From assembly GCA_035516255.1 (NCBI GenBank), contig DATJAL010000013.1, forward strand, positions 1-64,000: 64,000 nucleotides of DNA, in the 5' to 3' direction. This DNA is from Chitinivibrionales bacterium. GTDB lineage: Bacteria > Fibrobacterota > Chitinivibrionia > Chitinivibrionales > FEN-1185. Below, piece by piece: positions 41,602 to 48,881 of the stretch. The notes under the pieces are model-generated. The model had not been told where the DNA came from. It saw only the letters and a list, made by a program, of their open reading frames with translations, and did no database searches. Made by a program: the position numbers and the translations under genes. Each line of letters starts with the position of its first letter. The first letter of the stretch is position 1.

Positions 41602-43185
41602 ATGACACAACCCGAACACGCATCCGGCGGCGCAGGCCTCAGCCGCTCCATCACCATCGCGTCGGTCATCATGATGACCTCGGTCCTGATCAGCAGGGTG
41701 ATGGGCCTCGTGCGCGAGCAGGTGCTGTCGGGATTTTTCGGCACCTCGCCCGAGATGAGCGCCTACGTCGCTTCGTTCCTCATCCCCGAAATGCTCAACC
41801 ACCTGCTTGCGGGCGGATTCCTCGCCATCACCTTCATCCCCATTTTCCAGAAATACCTCGTGAGCGGCGAGCGCGAAAAATCATGGCGCGTGTTTTCGAA
41901 CCTTCTCACGATCGGCACCGCGGTGATGGCCGTGCTGGTGGTGGCGGGCATGGTGTGGGCCGGGGCGGTCGTGGGGCTGCTCGGAAAGGGCGCCCCCAGC
42001 GAGCTCACCATCAGGCTCACCAGGATCATCATGCCCGCGCAGCTGTTCTTCTACTGGGGCGCGTTTCTCCTGGCCGTGCAGTATGCCAACCACCGGTTCT
42101 TTCTCCCCGCGCTGCTGCCGCTCTGCTACAACTTCGGCATCATCGCCATGGGGATTATCTGCCAGCATTTTTTCCATCTCGGGGTGGAAGGGTTCGCCTG
42201 GGGCGTCCTTGTCGGCGCGTTCGTCGGCAACGTGCTGGTGCAGCTGCCCGGCGCGTTCGCGGTGGGCATGCGCTTCCGCCCGCTCTTTAATGTAAAGGAC
42301 CCCGACCTCAAGCGGTACGTGCTGCTCACCCTGCCGCTCATGCTCGGCATCGGCATGACGCTTTCCAACGAGCTCTTTTTCCGATACTTCGGCTCGTTTC
42401 TCCAGAAGGGCGCGCTCGCGAGCATCAACTATTCGCTGAGGACGACCATGATATTCGTCGGCGTGTTCGGCCAGGCCGCCGGCGTGGCCTCGTATCCTTT
42501 TCTGTCAAGGCTCGCCGCGGAGCGGCGGTTCGGCGAGATGAACGGCCTGCTCAACGGCATCACCAGAAACATCGCGGCCTTTCTCATTCCGTGCGTCGGC
42601 GTCATGATCCCGCTTTCGTCGCAGATCATCGCCGTTTTGTACCAGCACGGCCGTTTCGACGCCGCGTCAACGGCGGCGACGGCGCCGGTGCTCGCGGTGT
42701 ACCTCATCGGCGCGCTCCCCATGGCCGCAAGCACCATCGTCATGCGCGGGTTCTTCGCGGAACAGAAAATGGTCTTTCCCATGCTGGTCACCACCGCGGT
42801 CGCGCTCCTCAGCATCCCGTGCTACGTTCTCTTCAGCGCGCGCTACGGGGCCATGGGCATCGCGCTCGCGTCCACCGTGGCGATGTCGGCACAGTTTCTT
42901 GTCCTTTACTGGTCGTGGGAAAAGCGGCACCGGTTCATCGCCGACTTTGCGGCCACCGTATTCTACATGGCGAAGGCCGCAGTTGTCGCCGCAGCCGGCT
43001 TTGCAATCTGCTTCGGCATCAAGGCGCTCGCGGCCCCGCACACGGGCTCAGCAACATTCATGCAGAACCTCGCGCTCGCCGCAGCGGCGGGATTTCCCGC
43101 GCTGGTCGCCGCGGCGGCCTGCCTGCATTTCGCCGGGATCGTTGATCTGCGCGAAACGGCGCTCCGGCTTCGTAAAAAAACTTGA
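41602..43185 (+). CDS. murJ: Lipid II flippase MurJ
   Basis: It moves lipid II across the inner membrane for peptidoglycan synthesis. The 527-residue polytopic protein has about 14 hydrophobic helices and MVF-family signatures: LISRVMGLVREQVLSGFFG, SAYVASFLIPEMLNHLLAGG, FIPIFQKYL, LLPLCYNFGII and TMIFVGVFGQAAGVASYPFLSRLAAE. The start is ATG 41602, 15 bp after a terminator, so it has its own promoter or is expressed by read-through. It lies between the two small HTH genes. The region has no other mur genes. Confidence 0.94.
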   Translation: MTQPEHASGGAGLSRSITIASVIMMTSVLISRVMGLVREQVLSGFFGTSPEMSAYVASFLIPEMLNHLLAGGFLAITFIPIFQKYLVSGEREKSWRVFSNLLTIGTAVMAVLVVAGMVWAGAVVGLLGKGAPSELTIRLTRIIMPAQLFFYWGAFLLAVQYANHRFFLPALLPLCYNFGIIAMGIICQHFFHLGVEGFAWGVLVGAFVGNVLVQLPGAFAVGMRFRPLFNVKDPDLKRYVLLTLPLMLGIGMTLSNELFFRYFGSFLQKGALASINYSLRTTMIFVGVFGQAAGVASYPFLSRLAAERRFGEMNGLLNGITRNIAAFLIPCVGVMIPLSSQIIAVLYQHGRFDAASTAATAPVLAVYLIGALPMAASTIVMRGFFAEQKMVFPMLVTTAVALLSIPCYVLFSARYGAMGIALASTVAMSAQFLVLYWSWEKRHRFIADFAATVFYMAKAAVVAAAGFAICFGIKALAAPHTGSATFMQNLALAAAAGFPALVAAAACLHFAGIVDLRETALRLRKKT

Positions 43186-43306
43186 TACATTCTTATAAGA
43201 AAAATGTAATATCTCTTTACTTCCGGCATGTGCGTTGTTTAATTTATGGGGGCTTTTTTTACGTGAGGAGCGCAACCAGTACCTTGATAACACGGAACGA
43301 TATCCT

Positions 43307-44320
43307 GTGACAGCAGCCGATCCCCGCCCGTCCTACAAACGGCACTATACAAAATCAAGGCCGGTGCTTTTCAGCGTAAGCGCCGCGGTCGTCGTCTGCG
43401 CCGCATTCGTCATCCACTCAAAGACAGCGGCCCCGCAAAAATCCGCGCCGCCCGCGGCCGCCGCTTCCGCGTCCGTCGACTCATCATGCCTGCTGCCGGT
43501 TGATAAATGGCTGAACAAGAAGTTCTTCGCGCTCAGGAAGCCGCCGATGTTCAGGAAATTCGGGTATGAACTGTACCTCACCAATAAACTTTCCGCGGCT
43601 ACCGCCGCCGTCGATACCGCGACCGAGGCGGAAAAACACCACGCCCGCTATTCCCTGCTCGCCGGCAAAACGCTCACGGTGACCGGCGTTGAGAAAGCCG
43701 GGCCGGAACATCTCGTCACCTTCTCGGAAGATAAGGGCGGCCGCACCTATTTCGCCAAAACGCACAACGGCGCCATCGAGGGCATCGCCCGCAGCGACGA
43801 TCTCGACGGCGCGGCGCGGCGCTGGGCCGGAACGACCGTGTATTCGCGCCGCAGGTTCATCGACACCTACGATTCGTCAACGGGCGCCTACGGCAGGATC
43901 AAGGTGAGGATCCAGGACGCCCTCAAGGTGACGGGCGTGTCGTGGGGGCTCGCGCCGCTTCCGCCCAAGCCGCTCTGGCTGAACGTGGAGACCGCCGCGC
44001 ACGAAAAGGGGTTCATTCCGGTGTGCTTGACATGGGCGAATGTCATGAGCGACAAGATCAAACCGGGGCCGCCGTGGGCCGAGGAGCTGTTCGAGACGAA
44101 CCCCACGACCCTTTACTCATGGGACAGCCTCACCTGGGCCGCCATCAACGGCCACACCATCGTGAGCGGCATGACCAAGGAGCAGGTGCAGGTGAGCTGG
44201 GGCCAGCCGCACAAGGTGACCCTCGACACGGCGCAGCGCGGCTGCAGGGAGCAATGGCTGTTCGGAACGCAATATTTGTGCTTCGATCACGATACCGTAA
44301 CCTCGGTCGGCGCGCGGTGA
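43307..44320 (+). CDS. Membrane-anchored protein with SmpA/BamE-like C-terminus
   Basis: A protein of about 337 residues. A basic cytoplasmic stretch (YKRHYTKSRP) is followed by one transmembrane helix (VLFSVSAAVVVCAAFVI), an Ala/Pro linker and a periplasmic body of unknown fold. The C-terminal 55 residues (IVSGMTKEQVQVSWGQPHKV, GCREQWLFG, LCFDHDTVTSV) follow the SmpA/BamE-type pattern G-x-T-x-x-x-V-x-x-x-W-G-x-P seen in envelope-assembly proteins. The start is uncertain (TTG 43235 or GTG 43307). I chose GTG because it leaves a normal N-terminus before the helix. It is co-directional with murJ, 121 bp downstream. Confidence 0.6.
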   Translation: MTAADPRPSYKRHYTKSRPVLFSVSAAVVVCAAFVIHSKTAAPQKSAPPAAAASASVDSSCLLPVDKWLNKKFFALRKPPMFRKFGYELYLTNKLSAATAAVDTATEAEKHHARYSLLAGKTLTVTGVEKAGPEHLVTFSEDKGGRTYFAKTHNGAIEGIARSDDLDGAARRWAGTTVYSRRRFIDTYDSSTGAYGRIKVRIQDALKVTGVSWGLAPLPPKPLWLNVETAAHEKGFIPVCLTWANVMSDKIKPGPPWAEELFETNPTTLYSWDSLTWAAINGHTIVSGMTKEQVQVSWGQPHKVTLDTAQRGCREQWLFGTQYLCFDHDTVTSVGAR

Positions 44321-44454
44321 AAATAAATACCGTATTGTAAATACGCCCGGGCCGCGGGTCGTTGTTGTTGTCAATTTATTTTTTACAAATTATGCACATC
44401 ACTTTGTACCGGTATTATATTTAATCAATCCACCTTAAAAAAGGAGAGGTCATC

Positions 44455-44733
44455 ATGGCCAGACTTACCAAACAGCAGCTTGTCGCACTTCAGAAAAAAC
44501 TGGGAACCGATCAGGCAATAGGCGATAAAGTCGGTGTCACCCGCCAGGCGATCCATCAGCTGCGCAACAAATACGGCATCGATTCGCTCATCGCGAAGAA
44601 CGCCGAGAGAAACAAGAAAATCGTCGGCAATTACAAGGGCGGCAAGACGGGAACCGACATCGCAAAGAAATTCGACCTGTCCGTCTCGCAGACCTACCGC
44701 ATCATTAGCCTTGCGGGAAAAAAGAAGAAGTAA
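44455..44733 (+). CDS. Small basic double helix-turn-helix protein, paralog 2
   Basis: A 92-residue paralog of the protein at 41247. Identical stretches include QQLVALQKKL-type, TRQA, HQLR, IAKN and DLSVSQTYRII. Both HTH segments and the lysine-rich tail are kept. It has AAAAAAGGAGAGG before ATG 44455 and its own terminator. A TATATT at 44416-44421 with a weak TGCACA 17 bp upstream is a possible promoter. No SpaceR palindrome like that of paralog 1 is evident. Two nearby copies suggest duplication and possibly cross-regulation. Confidence 0.7.
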   Translation: MARLTKQQLVALQKKLGTDQAIGDKVGVTRQAIHQLRNKYGIDSLIAKNAERNKKIVGNYKGGKTGTDIAKKFDLSVSQTYRIISLAGKKKK

Positions 44734-44769
44734 CGAACCTTTTATCGGCGATTGAATAACCGAGTTGCG

Positions 44770-44812
44770 TCCACATGGTGGTTCCGGGAATACTGCCATG
44801 TGGATTTTTTTT
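44770..44812 (+). terminator. Rho-independent terminator
   Basis: TCCACATGG (44770-44778) pairs with CCATGTGGA (44796-44804) over a 17-base loop, and eight T residues follow. It ends paralog 2 of the small HTH proteins. Confidence 0.85.
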
Positions 44813-44870
44813 ACTGTTTCTGCAATTTCCATTCTATCGGTAATGTAATTATCATTTGATGGGGGAAGTC

Positions 44871-44980
44871 TCCCCCGGCTTCCGCCGCGCCGCATATCCA
44901 CTATAAAAAGTCAACCGGCGCGGCGGCGATCCGGGGGCACACCCCCTCTTTGGCGCCGATGCCTTTAGGGCTGGCGATCA
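44871..44980 (-). repeat. Family B repeat, copy 3
   Basis: Read on the minus strand: TGATCGCCAGCCC, GGCGCCAAAGAGGGGG, TGTGCCCCCGGATCGCCG, an inner hairpin with arms CCGCCGCGCCG and CGGCGCGGCGG, and GAAGCCGGGGGA. The flanking parts match the copy at 2530 while the inner hairpin differs completely. The remainder of the 44734-45178 gap shows nothing recognisable. Confidence 0.75.
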
Positions 44981-45178
44981 TTCGAGTGGCTGTCGTTACG
45001 TCAGTGGTAATAGAGAGTTCACACGATGGAAGAAGAAATATTGTAAGGGCATAAGTCAATAACGATCTCATTTCAGCACTTGCAAACAGAAGCATTATAA
45101 GTTAATTGGTTGACTGCTGATATCTTGTTCGTCAATAAAACATCTTGCCCATTATCAGGTCAAGTTGAACTTATCCAT

Positions 45179-46018
45179 ATGCCTCTTGTCTCCATCATCA
45201 TTCCAACCTATAATCGCGCCGGGCTTGTCACCCGAGCCGTATGGTCGGTATTGTCCCAAACGTTTAACGATTACGAATGCATCGTGGCGGATGACGCGTC
45301 AACCGACAACACGGCCGACCTCGCCATTTTCACAAAGCCGCCGCCAAGGCTCAGGTATATCCGGCTTGACAATCATTCCGGCGTGTCAAACGCGCGAAAT
45401 TCAGGCGTTGCCGCGTCATCGGGCCGATGGATCGCGTTTCTGGATTCCGACGATGAATGGTTTCCCCGAAAGCTGGAAAAACAGGTGCAGTGGCACCGCC
45501 ATCATCCGGGCTTCGCCATTTCCCAGACAAAGGAGGTCTGGGTCAGGCGCGGCAGAAGGGTCAACCCGCCCAAAACGCACGAAAAGAAAGAAGGATATAT
45601 TTTTGAGCAGAGCCTCAAGCGGTGCATGGTGACGCCTTCGTCGGTGATGCTTGCGCGCAGCCTGTTCCTTGACACCGGCGGGTTCGACGAATCGCTTCCT
45701 GCCTGTGAAGACTACGATTTGTGGCTCAGGATCACCTGCCGCTTTCCGGTGGGGCTTGTCAACGAATACCTTCTCAGCCGGTACGGCGGACACGGCGACC
45801 AGCTTTCGGCGACGGTCGCGGCGCTTGACCGGTTCCGCATCCGGAGCATGAAGAACTTGCTGGATTCAAACAGCCTTTCGCCCGGGCAAATAGTACTTGC
45901 GAGAATGGAAATCGTCAGAAAGGCCGTTATTGTCGCAAACGGATATAAAAAGAGGGGAAACCGGGAGGAATATGAGCGTTACTCGCAGATCGCAAAGTCC
46001 TTTTCAATCGGAGCCTGA
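45179..46018 (+). CDS. Family 2 glycosyltransferase (soluble, GT-A)
   Basis: A 279-residue enzyme starting MPLVSIIIPTYNRAGLV. GT2 features: VADDASTDNTADLA, GVSNARNSGVAASSG, FLDSDDEWFPRKLEKQV (the DxD metal site) and EDYDLWLRI with the candidate catalytic Asp. No membrane helices are present. It would add a sugar from a nucleotide donor to a lipid, polysaccharide or protein acceptor. The acceptor is unknown. The start at 45179 is chosen because the family begins at this point. Its 3' end overlaps the ParB-like gene by 47 bp, an unusual pairing. Confidence 0.87.
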   Translation: MPLVSIIIPTYNRAGLVTRAVWSVLSQTFNDYECIVADDASTDNTADLAIFTKPPPRLRYIRLDNHSGVSNARNSGVAASSGRWIAFLDSDDEWFPRKLEKQVQWHRHHPGFAISQTKEVWVRRGRRVNPPKTHEKKEGYIFEQSLKRCMVTPSSVMLARSLFLDTGGFDESLPACEDYDLWLRITCRFPVGLVNEYLLSRYGGHGDQLSATVAALDRFRIRSMKNLLDSNSLSPGQIVLARMEIVRKAVIVANGYKKRGNREEYERYSQIAKSFSIGA

Positions 46019-46970
46019 GGTTCTCACCCTTTCGCGGGCAAACCGGTTCGAAAAGATTTCACTCCGTAATATTTTCCTGCCAAAAGACCTGCATGATGAA
46101 ACCGCGCTTTCGCGGCAATTGCCCGCCGCCCAGCTCCTCAACCCCATTCTGGTTTCGAAAAGCGATTCGGGGACATATGAAATACTCGACGGATGCAAAC
46201 GTTTTAAAACCATGAAGCAAAAAAAAATCAAGGAACGCATCTGCGGTATCCTTCCATCTCTTGATACCAGACAAAAAGGCCTGGTGAGGGTTCTTCTCAA
46301 CAGGGGAAGGGCATTAAGCATGAAAGAACAATTTCTTTTTTATTCCTGGCTGACAACGTCAGCGGGGATTAAGGAAAAAGATGACCTCCGGCGGTTTCTT
46401 GACATTCCACGAAATCAAATGAACGATTTGGACGAACTGCTCGCCAGTCCCGGCGATGTCCGCGACGCGGTGTTCGAAAACAGGCTGCATGCCGCAAATG
46501 CCGCCGAGTTCCGGCTGCTTTCAGGAAAAGACCGGAAGAAGTTTCTGGAACTTTTTGCCGGCCTCGATCTTTCATTCCAGACGGAACGCGAATTCGTCCA
46601 ATGGATGTCGGAAATAGTCCGCAATCAAAACAGCGGAATAAAGGATTTTTCAGGATTTGCGGAAATCGCATTCATCAAAAAAAACGGCGCCATCAATGCG
46701 CCTCAGAAAATCCAGAGGATAAATTCCTATCTTCGAGGCCTTCGGTTTCCGCGTTACGAAAACGCCCGCAGAAAATGGGAGGGGCTCGCGGCGAGCGTCA
46801 ATCCCGATCCGTCAAAAGTGAGCTTTATGGCAAGCCCCTATTTTGAGAAAAACCGGCTGGAGGTGCGGCTGGTTTTTTCAAAACCGCAGGAGGCCGCGGG
46901 TATCCTGAAAAAGCTGTGCGATATACCGGAGAGCGCCTGGTCAAGCCTTATCAGCCCGCACGAACTTTAG
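45972..46970 (+). CDS. ParB/Srx-type nuclease-domain protein
   Basis: A 332-residue protein starting at ATG 45972 behind GGGAGGAA. Residues 40-105 resemble a ParB N-terminal domain: ISLRNIFLPKDL, LLNPILVSKSDSG, YEILDGCKRFKTMKQ (compare the DG-x-R-R motif) and KERICGILPSL. The following all-alpha part (about 110-200, with FLDIPRNQMNDLDELL) may be the DNA-binding half. The C-terminal 120 residues are unrecognised. The upstream overlap with a glycosyltransferase indicates co-transcription. No ParA is adjacent, so it is unlikely to be the chromosome-partition ParB. It may be a regulator or a nuclease. Confidence 0.65.
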   Translation: MSVTRRSQSPFQSEPEVLTLSRANRFEKISLRNIFLPKDLHDETALSRQLPAAQLLNPILVSKSDSGTYEILDGCKRFKTMKQKKIKERICGILPSLDTRQKGLVRVLLNRGRALSMKEQFLFYSWLTTSAGIKEKDDLRRFLDIPRNQMNDLDELLASPGDVRDAVFENRLHAANAAEFRLLSGKDRKKFLELFAGLDLSFQTEREFVQWMSEIVRNQNSGIKDFSGFAEIAFIKKNGAINAPQKIQRINSYLRGLRFPRYENARRKWEGLAASVNPDPSKVSFMASPYFEKNRLEVRLVFSKPQEAAGILKKLCDIPESAWSSLISPHEL

Positions 46971-47183
46971 GTTCATGGTGAAATGGTACTTTCCCTTGAA
47001 ATTAGTTATATTAAGGGCTGCCATTTGGTTGAGTCCTTCTTCCAATGGGAACATGTTCATGAGATCTCACTTCGTGCCGATGTGCATGGGACGCGCGGAT
47101 GGCCCGGGCGATCCGTCGGTAATCACCCCTGTTTTTCTTTCAGCGACGCCAATCTGACCTTACCCTTGCCGAAGGAATACCCG

Positions 47184-47444
47184 ATGTTCCGAACTGTCAT
47201 GGGCTTTCTGCAACATCATGGATTTCACCTCATGTTGACCGGCCTTGCCGTCATCGGGATCTGCGCCTTATTCTTCGTCGTTGCCGTGAACGGGCACCAT
47301 ATGACCCTTGCCCTTAAAAACAGGATATTTTTTATCGCATTCGGAGGGCTCATCATTTACGCCGTCGGCAGGGTGCTGGCGTTTCTCGAAAACAGAAGGC
47401 AAAGAGCCGAGCCTGAACCCGGCGGCGGCAAGGATCCAGCGTGA
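47184..47444 (+). CDS. Small two-helix membrane protein
   Basis: An 86-residue protein starting at ATG 47184 behind GAAGGAAT. It has two hydrophobic helices (MLTGLAVIGICALFFVVAV and IFFIAFGGLIIYAVGRVL) and a charged C-terminal tail. It overlaps the PTS IIA gene by four bases (GTGA), indicating coupling. No family is recognised. The 213 bp upstream to the ParB-like gene show no credible gene, although a longer in-frame extension exists. Confidence 0.5.
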   Translation: MFRTVMGFLQHHGFHLMLTGLAVIGICALFFVVAVNGHHMTLALKNRIFFIAFGGLIIYAVGRVLAFLENRRQRAEPEPGGGKDPA

Positions 47445-47908
47445 AAATCCAAGACATCCTGCAAAAAAACAGCATCATCACCAACCTTGAGCCCACGGAC
47501 AAGACCGCGCTGCTGTCCCAGATGGGAAAATACCTGGCGTCGCTGTACGACCTGAGGGACCAGGACCTCATCGTGCGGAAGATCCTCGACCGCGAAGCCG
47601 AGATGTCAACCGGCATCGGCTTCGGCATCGCGATCCCGCATGCGCGCATCGAGGGCATCGACCGCGTGTACATGGCCGCGGGCCGGAGCGTGAAGGGCAT
47701 CGACTTCAACGCCATCGACGAACAGCCCGTGCACCTGGTGTTCATGATGCTGTCGCCCGCCAGCGCCTCGAGCCAGTACACCCAGCTCCTTTCTTCTCTG
47801 TCAAGGGTCATGTCGTACGAGGAGATCCGCAGCAGCCTCGTGGAGACCGATGACCCGGAAAAGTTCCTGGAGGTCATCATCCGTGGGGAGAACAAGTACG
47901 TCGAATAG
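47441..47908 (+). CDS. PTS EIIA-type (fructose/nitrogen family) phosphocarrier domain protein
   Basis: A 155-residue cytoplasmic protein of the EIIA-Fru/Ntr family, in which a histidine accepts phosphate from HPr. The active-site motif IGFGIAIPHARIEG is visible with His at about residue 67. LSSLSRVMSYEEIRSSL forms the usual C-terminal helices. The start is GTG, overlapping the preceding stop. There are no EIIB/EIIC or HPr genes nearby, which suits a regulatory PtsN-like role rather than sugar transport. A partner sensor is not evident. Confidence 0.85.
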   Translation: MKIQDILQKNSIITNLEPTDKTALLSQMGKYLASLYDLRDQDLIVRKILDREAEMSTGIGFGIAIPHARIEGIDRVYMAAGRSVKGIDFNAIDEQPVHLVFMMLSPASASSQYTQLLSSLSRVMSYEEIRSSLVETDDPEKFLEVIIRGENKYVE

Positions 47909-47965
47909 CCTCGGGCGTCACGACGTCTTCAATGCATCAATCGACATCTCCCGAAGCATTTCCCC

Positions 47966-48616
47966 TTATCTATATATCACCGCCCCGTTTCTCACCTGAA
48001 TCACCTTGTCCTCCACCAGCCTGCTCACCATTTCCTCCGCTTCGGTCTCGCTTATCTTTCTCCTGCATATGCTCACGATCTGGTTCCGCAGGGTCTTCCT
48101 GTTCTTCGGTTTTTGCGCCTTTGCATTCGCCAGTTTCCCCTTGACAAGCGTATACCAGTCCTCCGTTCCGCCGCCGCCGGGTTTTGCCGCGGGCGCCGCC
48201 GGTCTGCCCGCGGGCGCGGCGGGTTTTACGGCCGGGGCGGCCGTTCTTTGCAGCGCCAGGTCGGCGATGGACGGCGCCACCCTGCACGGTATGCCCTCGA
48301 CCTGGCTTAAAAAGTCCGCGAGCACCTTGAACCCCGTGTCCCGTGAAATGATGTGGAAGGAGGGGTCCGGAATCTCCCTTGAGAGTTTCCCGATGAAGTA
48401 GGCGATGTGGAAATCGGCCGCGTTTTTGCCCTGGCCCTTTATGGTGACGAGCTCGAATTTCTCTTTGCCGAACTCGAGCGCGAGCCGGGTGAATTCGCTG
48501 GTGAACTTCTGGTTTTCGGCGTGAAAGACCTTTATCAGCACGTCGTGCGAAAGCAGCGGCCTCAGGTTGTGTTTCTGGACGTTCTCGTAGTCGATGAGGA
48601 TGATGTGTTTCTTCAT
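47966..48616 (-). CDS. NYN/PIN-like nuclease domain protein
   Basis: A 216-residue protein. The N-terminal 115 residues form a NYN/PIN-type domain: HIILIDYENVQ with the first acidic residue, KGQGKNAADFHIAYFIG with the second, and IISRDTGFKVLADFL with the third. An Ala/Pro/Gly-rich linker (about 122-150, AAPAGRPAAPAAKP) joins a C-terminal helical domain (KNRKTLRNQIVSICRRKIS, EMVSRLVEDKVIQV) resembling a winged helix. Proteins of this layout are predicted RNases. It is convergent with the PTS gene. Start ATG at 48616. Confidence 0.78.
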   Translation of the reverse strand: MKKHIILIDYENVQKHNLRPLLSHDVLIKVFHAENQKFTSEFTRLALEFGKEKFELVTIKGQGKNAADFHIAYFIGKLSREIPDPSFHIISRDTGFKVLADFLSQVEGIPCRVAPSIADLALQRTAAPAVKPAAPAGRPAAPAAKPGGGGTEDWYTLVKGKLANAKAQKPKNRKTLRNQIVSICRRKISETEAEEMVSRLVEDKVIQVRNGAVIYR

Positions 48617-48881
48617 GAAATCCTTTCCGCGGCCTTCCCTTGTCAGAGTATACCGTGCATCCCGGGGGAATGCAATGGAATCCGTTTCGGCGCGTTAATT
48701 CTTGCCATGATTTTAAAAGATATTGATGGCTGCCCGGCGGGGGCCGACAGGCAAAATATAAATGACGCAACTTCCACAATAATAATCTGAAAGCGCGTTC
48801 ACGAGCGGCTCGTCACAAAAAAAACATCGGTGACAAGCAACGTTCCTTATTCCCCATTGCCTTCCTCAAGAATTATTTCTT

